Shown here: positions 30,784-38,336 of the stretch, piece after piece
Position numbering within the stretch: position 1 is the stretch's first letter
Layout of the letters: the number at the start of each line of letters is the position of its first letter
DNA from: Planctomycetota bacterium
Lineage (GTDB): Bacteria; Planctomycetota; Planctomycetia; Pirellulales; Pirellulaceae
Assembly (NCBI GenBank): GCA_017303505.1
Contig: JAFLCP010000005.1
Span: 28,727 to 92,726 of the forward strand
Reading direction: 5' to 3'
DNA length: 64,000 nucleotides
The notes under the pieces: model-generated
The model's input: only the letters and a program-made list of their open reading frames with translations
Told to the model about the DNA's origin: nothing
The model's database searches: none
Made by a program: the position numbers and the translations under genes

Positions 30784-30878
30784 GCCTAACTACCACCACT
30801 ACCTGCACCGAATCGCGGACGGTGCTTAATTGCAACGACACGTCACTTCCCGCGAATCGGCGAAGGATGTCGTTCGGC
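30784..30878 (+). repeat. attC site 47
   Basis: R'' GCCTAAC 30784-30790, R' GTTCGGC 30872-30878; arms CACCGAATCGCGGACGGTGC and TTCCCGCGAATCGGCGAAGG. Confidence 0.8.
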
Positions 30879-30904
30879 CAAACTAAAGAAAACATTTGGA
30901 ACCG

Positions 30905-31429
30905 ATGAATCCCGAAACGTATCGAATCCCGATCGAAATTGCACACAAGATTCTTGCGACGTTCGGAATCACTAGTCCAACTCGCGCCTATGAACGCTGG
31001 GTCAAGAACGATGGATTTGACTTGAAGGACTTCGACGAAGTTTTGTATGAAAGCCCCTTTATTTTCATCGTTGATTGGCAAGCATGCCTTCAGGACGAAC
31101 TGGAGTCCATTAGAGATTCGCTTGCCCGGCTAGACGTTCATCTGGATTTGGAACTTGATTCCGATGGGGAATCTGGACATGTTGTCGCCTATGGTCAGCG
31201 ACTCGCAATCGCCTATCGTCCAAATGATGACTCTGATTTCGATAATGTGATTAGAAATTTGCAAACCGTTGTTCCCGACAATATTGAATTCCGAGCATCG
31301 CCGCACAATGGTGAAAGTGATACGGCATTGTATGCGGTACTTCCACAGGATGAATGGGCTGACCTTGAAAGCATCGCACGCGAAGTTATCAAATACTTTT
31401 TTGCACCTCTATCGTCGAAGACCGGCTAA
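30905..31429 (+). CDS. Conserved hypothetical protein (174 aa)
   Basis: ATG 30905. Helical start (IEIAHKILATFGITSPTRAY), then DFDEVLYESPFIFIVDWQAC with LQDELESIRDSLARLD, and a C-terminal half with GHVVAYGQRLAIAYRPNDDS, FDNVIRNLQTVVPDNIEFRA and LYAVLPQDEWADLE. The 'YRPxDDxDFDxVI...IEFRA' pattern is one I recall from unannotated proteins. The stop codon lies in R'' of attC 48. Confidence 0.65.
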   Translation: MNPETYRIPIEIAHKILATFGITSPTRAYERWVKNDGFDLKDFDEVLYESPFIFIVDWQACLQDELESIRDSLARLDVHLDLELDSDGESGHVVAYGQRLAIAYRPNDDSDFDNVIRNLQTVVPDNIEFRASPHNGESDTALYAVLPQDEWADLESIAREVIKYFFAPLSSKTG

Positions 31430-31515
31430 CGCTGGCATGTATACCAAGTCATCGATCGGCCGTTTTGACTTGCGTTGAGTCACCTGCCCGTCGACTGTGA
31501 TGCCTGGCGTTCCGT
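31424..31515 (+). repeat. attC site 48 (family C)
   Basis: R'' GGCTAAC 31424-31430, R' GTTCCGT 31509-31515; core TTGACTTGCGTTGAGTCA. Confidence 0.85.
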
Positions 31516-31536
31516 CACTGAGGAAGTACCCTGCTG

Positions 31537-31941
31537 ATGCCGTTTCCCGTTGAAGCAAAATGGATCACGCAAACTGAAGAGAAACTCGGCGTGCGATTTC
31601 CCGCATCGTTCGTAACGGCAATGTCAAAAATGAATGGCGGAACCGTCCGCACGCGCGTTGACCAATTCAACTTATTCCCATTTCTGGATGCGTCTGACCG
31701 TAAACGCATCCAACGGACATGCGGAAGCATTGATCGCGAGACAAACGCTGCACGGAAAGATTCGTTCGGCTTCCCACCAGCTGCCGTCGCAATCGGTTCA
31801 AATGGTGGGGGCGATTTATTGGTGCTAATTCCGGTACCCGATCATCCAGAAACACTTCAACATTCCGTATACTGGTGGGATCACGAAACCGGAGAGGTCG
31901 AACTTGTAGCCAACGACTTCAGCGATCTCACGAAAACGTGA
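31537..31941 (+). CDS. SMI1/KNR4 (SUKH) family protein (134 aa)
   Basis: ATG 31537. SUKH order is complete: the opening helix ITQTEEKLGVRFPASFVTAM, MNGGTVRTRVDQFNLFPF, GFPPAAVAIGSNGGGDLLVL, then VYWWDHETGEVELVANDFSD. SUKH proteins bind and neutralise nuclease or other toxins of contact-dependent and type VI/VII systems. There is no toxin gene beside it; it is a lone cassette. Confidence 0.85.
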   Translation: MPFPVEAKWITQTEEKLGVRFPASFVTAMSKMNGGTVRTRVDQFNLFPFLDASDRKRIQRTCGSIDRETNAARKDSFGFPPAAVAIGSNGGGDLLVLIPVPDHPETLQHSVYWWDHETGEVELVANDFSDLTKT

Positions 31942-32023
31942 CAGCACCAATGGGTTGGACTTGAAAGCGTCGTTATGAAATGCCTGATTTTTCACATGGC
32001 CCCGTCCAACCCAACCGTTTGTA
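31936..32023 (+). repeat. attC site 49
   Basis: R''-like ACGTGAC 31936-31942, R' GTTTGTA 32017-32023; arms AATGGGTTGGACTTGAAAGCG and CCGTCCAACCCAACC. Confidence 0.75.
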
Positions 32024-32054
32024 TTTTCGATAGACCATCACCGATAGGTGAAAC

Positions 32055-32543
32055 TTGCGTCCAAGGCATGTCTTTTTCTATATCTTTGTAGCCATCATCG
32101 CCACCGGCTGGGCATTACTCGCCGTACGTCGCAACGCCATCAACGCTCAATGTCCACGTGGATTGATTGAGGAACGAGCGGCTTGGCCCAAATATTTGGT
32201 CGAGACAATAACGCCACTGCAACAGGAGGGCTTAATACCCAACCAGCTTGACGGTTTCCGTCTGTCTGCCTGGTCAAACGACTATTTCGCGTTGCGGTTC
32301 CCAGCGGAAGGTGTATCGACCGACCGATTGGTAAAAGCGATGGCGCTCACTCGAGATGATGACAATATTGGTGTACGCGAATTTCGAAACCGCATGCCAT
32401 CAGAATGGAACCTCGATGATCGGCCAACGGCGGAGTACTATGTTTCGGCGGCTTGGCTGACAGGAGACGAAGCTGACCGGTATGTGCTCCGATTTGATTT
32501 ATCGGATGAGTTTGTTTACGTTTATTACTACTACAATTTCTGA
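32055..32543 (+). CDS. Membrane-anchored hypothetical protein (162 aa)
   Basis: TTG 32055 is the only start that keeps the N-terminus: MRPRHVFFYIFVAIIATGWA, one membrane segment at residues 6-23. The exposed part has ITPLQQEGLIPNQLDGFRLS, YFALRFPAEGVSTDRLVKAM, VREFRNRMPSEWNLDDRPTA and ends EYYVSAAWLTGDEADRYVLR with an aromatic YVYYYYNF tail. Family unknown. Confidence 0.6.
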   Translation: MRPRHVFFYIFVAIIATGWALLAVRRNAINAQCPRGLIEERAAWPKYLVETITPLQQEGLIPNQLDGFRLSAWSNDYFALRFPAEGVSTDRLVKAMALTRDDDNIGVREFRNRMPSEWNLDDRPTAEYYVSAAWLTGDEADRYVLRFDLSDEFVYVYYYYNF

Positions 32544-32555
32544 CGATAGAGAAGG

Positions 32556-32644
32556 CAAGAACCAATCCGTGCACCGAAGTCCGCGAACAGCTTAAACTTC
32601 ATGGTTGCTCTCTCGCCCGGACTTGGCAATGGTCGCCGTTATGC
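32556..32644 (+). repeat. attC site 50
   Basis: R'' CAAGAAC 32556-32562, R' GTTATGC 32638-32644; left half like site 7; arms GCACCGAAGTCCGCGAACAG and CTCGCCCGGACTTGGC. Confidence 0.8.
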
Positions 32645-32660
32645 CGAAAGACTACCCTCA

Positions 32661-33095
32661 ATGATGTGGCCAACCAAGAACTCGGTTATTCTGCTTTTCA
32701 TCGCCGTGCTTGCCACTTCGTGTTCCGAGCAGACTTCACGCACCCAACCAATGACCGACTCTAAGGATTCCACTCGCACGAAAGTTGTTCTTGAAATCCC
32801 AGACGCTTTCACCTCCGATGCCGCCGATAAGAAATACGTTGATCCACTTCGCCAAGCCCTCATCAATGAACGTGTGGGCACGATCGAGACGTCCGAAAAA
32901 GGCAAACGAAAAACACCTGAAGAATTCTCACGGATCATTACTGTGCAACTAACGGATTATGATCGTGGCATGGACGTCATCCAGCGAATCCTGGTTGAAA
33001 CAAATGCGCCAGCAGGAACAATGATCGTGTCGTATAACGCTGATGGCAGCACTCGCGACATATTCGCGCTCGATCCTACTGCTGACCACGAATGA
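32661..33095 (+). CDS. Small lipoprotein (144 aa)
   Basis: ATG 32661 (a second ATG directly follows). Signal MMWPTKNSVILLFIAVLATSC with a TSC lipobox; Cys21 would be lipidated. The mature domain has TKVVLEIPDAFTSDAADKKY, DPLRQALINERVGTIETSEK, SRIITVQLTDYDRGMDVIQR, and VSYNADGSTRDIFAL. The 'xVQLTDYDRGMDxIxxIL' stretch looks like a ferredoxin-like fold. Not recognised. Confidence 0.65.
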   Translation: MMWPTKNSVILLFIAVLATSCSEQTSRTQPMTDSKDSTRTKVVLEIPDAFTSDAADKKYVDPLRQALINERVGTIETSEKGKRKTPEEFSRIITVQLTDYDRGMDVIQRILVETNAPAGTMIVSYNADGSTRDIFALDPTADHE

Positions 33096-33208
33096 GGATA
33101 CGCGGCATTAGGCTCCGGTGCGACTAGACCGCGGACCACGTACGATTTGGACCCTTTCCAATCTCGCGATGCCGAGGGATTGGTACCGTTGTGCGATTGA
33201 AGAACCTT

Positions 33209-33301
33209 GCGTAACGAATCGTGAATACCTTGGCTGGAGCTTCTTTTCGTAGCTATGGTGGGCGCGCTAGATCGAGTACCCATGCGTGGCCGCCGTTCGC
33301 C
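33209..33301 (+). repeat. attC site 51 (degenerate)
   Basis: R'' GCGTAAC 33209-33215, R' GTTCGCC 33295-33301; arms are weak but length (93 bp) and position fit. The 110 bases before it (33096-33208) hold no gene. Confidence 0.6.
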
Positions 33302-33309
33302 CTTACACC

Positions 33310-33762
33310 ATGAATCCCAACCTTCCCTCCGAGCGTGATTTTGATCCATATGGCGGAGATCTCGACGCGCAATGTGCGTGGAGGAATTTCGGTGGGCTTA
33401 CACTCGAAGAAGCAATCCGTCGGTTCCGTGAACGCCCTGAACTTTATCAGGAAGACTTTATGCACATGGGAGGGCGCGCATTCGACTACTACTATGCGGT
33501 AATTGACCGCTTTCTGCGCGATACACTTTCGCTTTCCGGCGATGAAATTGATGATCGTCAATCCTGGATTCTACCACAATGTATAAGAAACCAATTCGAG
33601 GGCAAGAATTTACCTTATGTACGTAACCGGAAACGGGAGGTACTTGAACTTTGCGAATTCATGCTTTCAAATCTTAAGGTCTTTGCTCGCGATTGGGATC
33701 CGCCAAGCGAGATCGAATCTCAATGGACACAACTTAGATCCCACTTGCAGAACCTCTGCTAA
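33310..33762 (+). CDS. Conserved hypothetical protein (150 aa)
   Basis: ATG 33310. Core: LDAQCAWRNFGGLTLEEAIR, RFRERPELYQEDFMHMGGRA, FDYYYAVIDRFLRDTL, then SWILPQCIRNQFEGKN and helical VLELCEFMLSNLKVFARD. The HMGxRAFDYY motif is one I recall from unannotated bacterial proteins of the immunity type. No export signal. Single-gene cassette between attC 51 and half-site 52. Confidence 0.65.
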   Translation: MNPNLPSERDFDPYGGDLDAQCAWRNFGGLTLEEAIRRFRERPELYQEDFMHMGGRAFDYYYAVIDRFLRDTLSLSGDEIDDRQSWILPQCIRNQFEGKNLPYVRNRKREVLELCEFMLSNLKVFARDWDPPSEIESQWTQLRSHLQNLC

Positions 33763-33763
33763 A

Positions 33764-33811
33764 TTGTAACGATCGATAAAAGAAATCGACGCGAGTTGCG
33801 GATCGCATGCT
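33764..33811 (+). repeat. attC half-site 52 (family B)
   Basis: R'' TTGTAAC 33764-33770 and the family B left arm GACGCGAGTTGCGGATCGC; the right arm and R' are missing, and a coding frame follows directly. Confidence 0.55.
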
Positions 33812-34125
33812 CTCTGCCAGAGAACGGTTCGTTCCAATTTGATGACAAGTACTTCCGAAAAAGTAACAAGCTGCTCGAACAAGGATTTGATTGCGGACTA
33901 TTGGACTACTTTGATGGCCAGACCCAGAAGTACGCGTTCGAAGCTCTAAAGCTGTTCGTTTATGGCGAACATTTTGTTGATGAGAAAAGTCGAGAAAAGA
34001 TCGTTGTTGGAATCTGCTACTCAGGTGGTGACAACTCCGACGAGCAATTATTGGATTGGGCCAAAATGGTGAATTCAAAGAAGGTAATTGATCGGCTTAA
34101 GAAAGAACTAAAGAAACGAGCATAA
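33796..34125 (+). CDS. Hypothetical protein, probably 5' truncated (109 aa)
   Basis: TTG 33796 lies in the half attC, and no ATG follows in frame. The body has good protein character: NGSFQFDDKYFRKSNKLLEQ, GFDCGLLDYFDGQTQKYAFE, IVVGICYSGGDNSDEQLLDW, then a basic helix RLKKELKKRA. The missing right half of attC 52 and missing start suggest a deletion that removed both. May be inactive. Confidence 0.5.
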   Translation: MRIACSLPENGSFQFDDKYFRKSNKLLEQGFDCGLLDYFDGQTQKYAFEALKLFVYGEHFVDEKSREKIVVGICYSGGDNSDEQLLDWAKMVNSKKVIDRLKKELKKRA

Positions 34126-34156
34126 CAACGCATCTCGATGAACGCGGGCGTTCGGC
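34120..34156 (+). repeat. Mini attC-like site 53
   Basis: R'' GCATAAC 34120-34126 and R' GTTCGGC 34150-34156 with only 23 bases between, so a stripped-down or internally deleted site. Confidence 0.45.
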
Positions 34157-34161
34157 CAAAT

Positions 34162-34740
34162 ATGAAACCAATTTTTGCCAACACGATCGAAGACGCAATG
34201 CAAGGACCATGGTTCTGGATGCGTTGCGTCGCGTGTGAACGTAGTGAAATATTGGCTCATCTCGGCGAACCTCATTGGACCGTCTCGGAAGATGGCCTTC
34301 TCTTTGACTATCATCACTGGGTATTCCAAGCAGATTGCGGCTTCCGTGTCTGCTACTCGTTCTCCGCTGATGGACCGCCTGAGGGAGCAATTCACACTAG
34401 TTTACCCGAAGACGACCACCTCCTGCGGCACGATCCTTGGTGTAAGAACAACTCACAGAGACGTGATGATGTCCACTTCGAGACGGACATACGCCGACGG
34501 ATCGAGTCTTATTCGGAGGCAGATCCCATCCTGGCTGATTTACACTCGTTTCAGGTATGGCGGATGGGAGATGATGGTAACGAAATGAACGTCGGATATC
34601 CAACATCTGAAATTAACGCCCGCTGCCATGTCGCTGAGCTTGAATCACACAAACACAAACAGATTTATTGGTATCGGCGATGCACCGATGCGGCAGAATT
34701 AAACGACGCACGCAAGTCGTCAGGGCGGCCAAGTCCGTGA
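34162..34740 (+). CDS. Conserved hypothetical protein (192 aa)
   Basis: ATG 34162, 5 bases after the mini-site (ATG 34138 is inside it). Order: PWFWMRCVACERSEILAHLG, EPHWTVSEDGLLFDYHHWVF, QADCGFRVCYSFSADGPPEG, VHFETDIRRRIESY and NVGYPTSEINARCHVAELES with HKHKQIYWYRR. A fragment of a relative occurs at 43103. The final residues (ARKSSGRPSP) come from attC 54. Confidence 0.65.
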   Translation: MKPIFANTIEDAMQGPWFWMRCVACERSEILAHLGEPHWTVSEDGLLFDYHHWVFQADCGFRVCYSFSADGPPEGAIHTSLPEDDHLLRHDPWCKNNSQRRDDVHFETDIRRRIESYSEADPILADLHSFQVWRMGDDGNEMNVGYPTSEINARCHVAELESHKHKQIYWYRRCTDAAELNDARKSSGRPSP

Positions 34741-34784
34741 AGCATAACTTTTTCATGGCGACTGCGTGATCGCCAATGTTCACT
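34693..34784 (+). repeat. attC site 54
   Basis: R''-like GCAGAAT 34693-34699, R' GTTCACT 34778-34784; arms CGCAAGTCGTCAGGGCGGCC and ATGGCGACTGCGTGATCGCC, near the family of sites 6 and 24. Confidence 0.75.
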
Positions 34785-34797
34785 CAGAGAGAACAAT

Positions 34798-35331
34798 ATG
34801 GATGATATCTTTCCGTACGTTGTCCCCGCATCCTACACGACGAACTTTACACAAGAGCAATTAGCTCTTTGCACTTCTCTTGGTCATGACGCATTTGTTC
34901 TGCCCGTCCGTGAGGTCGGTCGACTATGCACAAATATACAACCAGAGGAAATTCCTGCTGGTGTCTCGATCGAACAACTCCATCAGATCGCGATTGGGAA
35001 TTTGGATCGACTTGCCAAAGCAAAAGCTTTCTCGATCGCTCTTCACTCGGGTCCGGAGGGAATACCATTCATCGTTTGGACGGGCCACTGGCTTGCCGCG
35101 TCCTGCTGTATCCTGCCTGGACTTGTTCAATTGGCATCCAGAACACTGAACTCAACGAACAACTGCGTTAGCATTCCACACAGAGAGACGATGATCATCT
35201 TTCCCAACAGCGCCCCAACGCACCTCAAGTTGATGCAAGATTTCATCTTTGAAAACGAATCAATGGAAACGAAACAGATTACCTGGGGCCTGTTCTCCCT
35301 CAACGAGCACGGCTTGGTTCCCATCCAATAA
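34798..35331 (+). CDS. DUF1444-like protein (177 aa)
   Basis: ATG 34798. Order fits DUF1444-type proteins: FPYVVPASYTTNFTQEQLAL, ALCTSLGHDAFVLPVREVGR, LHQIAIGNLDRLAKAKAFSI, then WLAASCCILPGLVQLASRTL and NCVSIPHRETMIIFPNSAPT, ending with ITWGLFSLNEHGLVPIQ. The IPHREtmIIFP motif is the strongest point. Related proteins turn up among immunity genes. Soluble, single-gene cassette. Confidence 0.65.
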   Translation: MDDIFPYVVPASYTTNFTQEQLALCTSLGHDAFVLPVREVGRLCTNIQPEEIPAGVSIEQLHQIAIGNLDRLAKAKAFSIALHSGPEGIPFIVWTGHWLAASCCILPGLVQLASRTLNSTNNCVSIPHRETMIIFPNSAPTHLKLMQDFIFENESMETKQITWGLFSLNEHGLVPIQ

Positions 35332-35339
35332 CTCGACCA

Positions 35340-35437
35340 GACGAACACTGTGCTGCAGACAAAGCCCTCTGTCTGCCGGTTTGACTAGCGTCCTTGTCAA
35401 CTGATCGGGCGGGGGGGGTGATTAACAACCGTTCGTG
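35340..35437 (+). repeat. attC site 55 (family C)
   Basis: R'' GACGAAC 35340-35346, R' GTTCGTG 35431-35437. Contains a run of eight G (35412-35419), unusual for this window. Confidence 0.75.
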
Positions 35438-35469
35438 GATCAACCTCCTTGCCGGTCGCAGCAGACTCC

Positions 35470-35589
35470 ATGCTGTATACTCTAGAAGAAGCAGGATGGA
35501 TGGTAGATCGTATTGCGCCGATCGGTCTTGACTGGATCGAAACTTACTGGGCGCCAACGGTGATGGAAATCATCCGTCGGTTACGCTAG
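35470..35589 (+). CDS. Possible very small protein (39 aa)
   Basis: ATG 35470: MLYTLEEAGWMVDRIAPIGL, DWIETYWAPTVMEIIRRLR. Amphipathic with plausible composition and the right place after R' of attC 55, but too short to judge. The next 165 bases up to 35756 hold no frame and no clear attC. Confidence 0.3.
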   Translation: MLYTLEEAGWMVDRIAPIGLDWIETYWAPTVMEIIRRLR

Positions 35590-35756
35590 AACGCACACAC
35601 ATAGTACGTCCAATAAGCACACCTCCGGTTTAAGTGTTAACAGATGCTACCCATGAATAGTCAGCGTATGAACTGCAAGCCATGGCCAGAGCCGACGCTC
35701 AAGGTATACACCCATTCCGGAAGCAGTCGTTTTAATCGTTCAGCGAAAAGTAACCA

Positions 35757-36164
35757 ATGAACCCTTATCAATCACCAACCATGGATCGAGACTCGCTCCC
35801 GAAGGCTCAAGGGTCGCTCGCTGGCGCCTTGATACTCTTAGTCTGGATCATTGCGATTGTTGTTTCGACACATCTGTTCGGAGCCCATGGATTTGGCATC
35901 TCTTTGTATATTGTTGCATGTTCATGGATCATCATTACTCGCATAAATACGAAACTACTGTGGCCGCTGAATCGAGCCAAACCTACGGCGATCGAATGCC
36001 TTGTGGTGTTTGCAATCTGTGGCGTGCTGTATGGGTTGGCTTTGCCGACCGTCATGACAATTTGCGAGGGACGGCGTAAACCAAACCTGCCACTATCAAT
36101 AAACGCTTCTGCTTCACCATCAGGTGATGACAGTACATTGGCCTCATCCGCCGATACACCGTAG
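35757..36164 (+). CDS. Small membrane protein with NPYQSP N-terminus (135 aa)
   Basis: ATG 35757 gives MNPYQSPTMDRDSL, the planctomycete-typical N-terminus. Three or four membrane segments: about 22-40 (GALILLVWIIAIVVSTHLF), 46-64 (ISLYIVACSWIIIT) and 82-100 (CLVVFAICGVLYGLALP). C-terminus is Ser/Asp-rich. No domain recognised. The repeat R2 follows it. Confidence 0.7.
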   Translation: MNPYQSPTMDRDSLPKAQGSLAGALILLVWIIAIVVSTHLFGAHGFGISLYIVACSWIIITRINTKLLWPLNRAKPTAIECLVVFAICGVLYGLALPTVMTICEGRRKPNLPLSINASASPSGDDSTLASSADTP

Positions 36165-36190
36165 CGCGGCAGACAGCCAAGGGACTAATT

Positions 36191-36403
36191 CTGCGATATG
36201 AGGCCAGATCGCTGCAATCCATGGAATGGATAAGCAATTCACGTCGCTGGAGCTTTCGCGATTTTCGCAACTTTCGTGGTTGAAAAAGTATGAGGTCACT
36301 GCTGATACAAAAACTCAAATCGCCGATCATGCTCGAAATCAGTGGCCTTGTGCTGTAGAATCTATCGAGTCAGTGGTAATGTCCGTTAGGTCGAGCGGTA
36401 CCG
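36191..36403 (+). repeat. Cassette-borne repeat, copy R2
   Basis: Best-preserved relation to R3 (38127-38334): CTGCGATA, GCTGCAATC, ATAAGCAATTCACGTCGCTG, CTTTCGCGATTTTCG, TTTCGTGGTT, ATCATGCTCGAAAT and TGTAGAATCTATCGAGTCAG. Non-coding, and followed by attC 56 and a gene at 36534. Confidence 0.8.
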
Positions 36404-36418
36404 AGAACTAACCATATC

Positions 36419-36501
36419 AAATGACATGCACCAAAGTCGCCGTTGGTGCGATTACGAAATTGCAGCACCACTCGGCGACTTGATGATGCCTATCGTTACG
36501 T
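36419..36501 (+). repeat. attC site 56
   Basis: R''-like AAATGAC 36419-36425, R' GTTACGT 36495-36501; arms CACCAAAGTCGCCGTTGGTG and CACCACTCGGCGACTTG. Ends the R2 cassette. Confidence 0.7.
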
Positions 36502-36533
36502 CCGATGCAAAGTTACTCTGAAGAGTCTGCTAC

Positions 36534-37058
36534 ATGAAAATTCGGATCACCTACGCTACTCACGCTGATCCGGAACCGGTTGAAATTGAACTTTATCCCG
36601 AAGACTATTTCGATCCGCAAGAAAATGCTGAAGACACCTATGCGAACGCAGGGGTTCCTCGTCACCTAACGCCAGATCGATACACTCCTTATTCACCTAC
36701 GGAACTTCGGTATCTCGTTGTCATCGAGAGCTACACGAATGGAAATAATGAAATCCGAATTCAATATCTTGATGGCTTCAAATCGCATTTAATCCATTCG
36801 ATCAATCGAGATGGTACTGAAGAGCTGATTCACAGCACGGAAGTGTCAGATACTGATTGCCATGTCTTGCGCACGCAGAAATTGGCGGGAGGATTCTGGA
36901 CAGTCGTTCTTAACAGCACAATACCCCATGACAACCCAGATAAAATTGTAGATTTCATTGGGTGTTATGAGTGGAGCGCCCTTCGGGATTACTGGTTGCC
37001 TTATCTGCGAAAGAAACTAGGAGAACAAGGCCGTCCAACTGAAGAGCCGAAGAAATAA
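36534..37058 (+). CDS. Hypothetical cassette protein (174 aa)
   Basis: ATG 36534. Beta-rich start MKIRITYATHADPEPVEIEL, then RHLTPDRYTPYSPTELRYLV, NNEIRIQYLDGFKSHLIHSI and GGFWTVVLNSTIPHDNPDKI; C-terminal helix ALRDYWLPYLRKKLGEQG. Not recognised. The 213 bases after it (37059-37271) hold no gene and no clean attC. Confidence 0.6.
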   Translation: MKIRITYATHADPEPVEIELYPEDYFDPQENAEDTYANAGVPRHLTPDRYTPYSPTELRYLVVIESYTNGNNEIRIQYLDGFKSHLIHSINRDGTEELIHSTEVSDTDCHVLRTQKLAGGFWTVVLNSTIPHDNPDKIVDFIGCYEWSALRDYWLPYLRKKLGEQGRPTEEPKK

Positions 37059-37271
37059 CCGCTCAAAACTCAACGCTCATTCCCAAGGGAAGTCCAGCCA
37101 GAATCCGGTTCAGTTGCCATCATCGCGGCGCCGCAGTATTGTGTCTTACTAAAAAGCACTATAGTTCGCTGCAACCCACCCATCGCAACCGTGCGTGATC
37201 GCTAAAATATCTACCTTACGGTAGCCATCAACACCAGATCTTTCGGAACCTTTTGAAATCGGAAACACTCA

Positions 37272-37475
37272 ATGCTTAGTTGGATTCTTGCGATATTTGT
37301 TTTCCTTCTTGGTGCTAAGGCGTTCACAAAGAGCGGTATCCCTCTTACCAAAAACAAAAACCTAACTGGGACCGGCGGTAAGATACTTGGCGTTCTGTGC
37401 ATCCTGTTTGCCCTTGTTTTGGTATTTGATGGAATACTTGGGTTAGCCAATCTTGCGAGCTTGATTTCGCGGTGA
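37272..37475 (+). CDS. Small membrane protein (67 aa)
   Basis: ATG 37272: LSWILAIFVFLLGAKAFTKS forms one membrane segment, GIPLTKNKNLTGTGGKILGV a polar loop, and CILFALVLVFDGILGLANLA a second. The 'KxGIPLxxxxxLxGxxxxxxGxxCxxxG' flow is common in tiny planctomycete membrane proteins. Function unknown. The 190 bases that follow (37476-37666) show no gene; a weak attC-like trace near 37498 (TTAGCCC) is not convincing. Confidence 0.6.
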   Translation: MLSWILAIFVFLLGAKAFTKSGIPLTKNKNLTGTGGKILGVLCILFALVLVFDGILGLANLASLISR

Positions 37476-37666
37476 TTCGCGTGCGATTCTCCAACACTTA
37501 GCCCACGAAGCGATTCGCGCTGTAAAGGTCGCATTCCTTTCCAACTGCCATCCTCACTGGACCGATCATACAGCCTTTACATTGTGGTCGCCGGCGATTC
37601 CGCCTATCTTGGCGTGAGGTTCGTTGGCAGACCAGAAGCAAAACCTGGACGAAGGATGATGCAACG

Positions 37667-37954
37667 GTGCCACAACCTCGACATATCCGCGCATTAACAC
37701 CAACGGAACTTCAGCACCTTTCGGTGGACCGTCTCCTTGCGTATCGAATGCAAGCCCTGTGCCTTGAAAGCACGTTGGCAGCCTCTGACTATACAGACAC
37801 GAATCACACGTTGGACACAGATTATATTTGGTTTAAGGATGACCCAAGATGGCAGCCACTCTATGATTCCATACTGGCTGAACTAAGCAGAAAGCAACAA
37901 GGCAGCGACTCGAACCATCCCATGATCTCAAGCGACGGATCGGGTGCCTGTTGA
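37667..37954 (+). CDS. Conserved hypothetical protein (95 aa)
   Basis: GTG 37667. PRHIRALTPTELQHLSVDRL, AYRMQALCLESTLAASDYTD, DYIWFKDDPRWQPLYDSILA. The 'LLAYRxxAL.LE.S...SDY......WFKDDPxW' pattern is one I recall from small unannotated proteins. The last 15 or so residues (from SNHPMISS) are attC 57 sequence. Confidence 0.6.
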   Translation: MPQPRHIRALTPTELQHLSVDRLLAYRMQALCLESTLAASDYTDTNHTLDTDYIWFKDDPRWQPLYDSILAELSRKQQGSDSNHPMISSDGSGAC

Positions 37955-37987
37955 AATCCAAATTTCTCGGTTGCCGTTGGGTTACGG
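37909..37987 (+). repeat. attC site 57
   Basis: R'' CTCGAAC 37909-37915, R' GTTACGG 37981-37987 (end uncertain); arms AAGCGACGGATCGGGTG and the CCGTTGG side. The upstream gene stops inside it. Confidence 0.6.
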
Positions 37988-37995
37988 CTGTCGAA

Positions 37996-38126
37996 ATACA
38001 AGTCACTGAGCAGTGAAGATTCGTGCCCATCAGTGTTCCCTTGCCGACCTGCTGAAAAGAGTCGGAAACATCAATCGCCTCTAATCACTCATCTCGATAA
38101 GCTGCTCTATTTGCAACGAACCGCAT
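37996..38126. other. No gene seen
   Basis: Short spacer between attC 57 and repeat R3; no frame, no palindrome of note. Confidence 0.4.
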
Positions 38127-38334
38127 CTGCGATACGTGGCAAAAGCACTGCAATCAACGGAACTGATAAGTAATTCACGTCGCTGAAACTTTCGCGATTT
38201 TCGTAACTTTCGTGGTTAATTAAGTATGGGCTCACTGCTGGTGTAAAACTCAAGACGTCGGTCATGCTCGAAATAAGTGGCTTTATAATGTAGAATGTAT
38301 CGATTCAGTGGTAGGGTCTCGTATATCGATCGGT
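38127..38334 (+). repeat. Cassette-borne repeat, copy R3
   Basis: Copy that lies directly in front of the lipoprotein hydrolase: its last block (ATATCGATCGGTAT) ends two bases before ATG 38337. It contains TTTATAATGTAGAATG (TATAAT at 38284-38289), a good -10 match. Unlike R1 and R2, no attC-like hairpin separates it from the gene, so it may supply the promoter. Confidence 0.75.
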
Positions 38335-38336
38335 AT

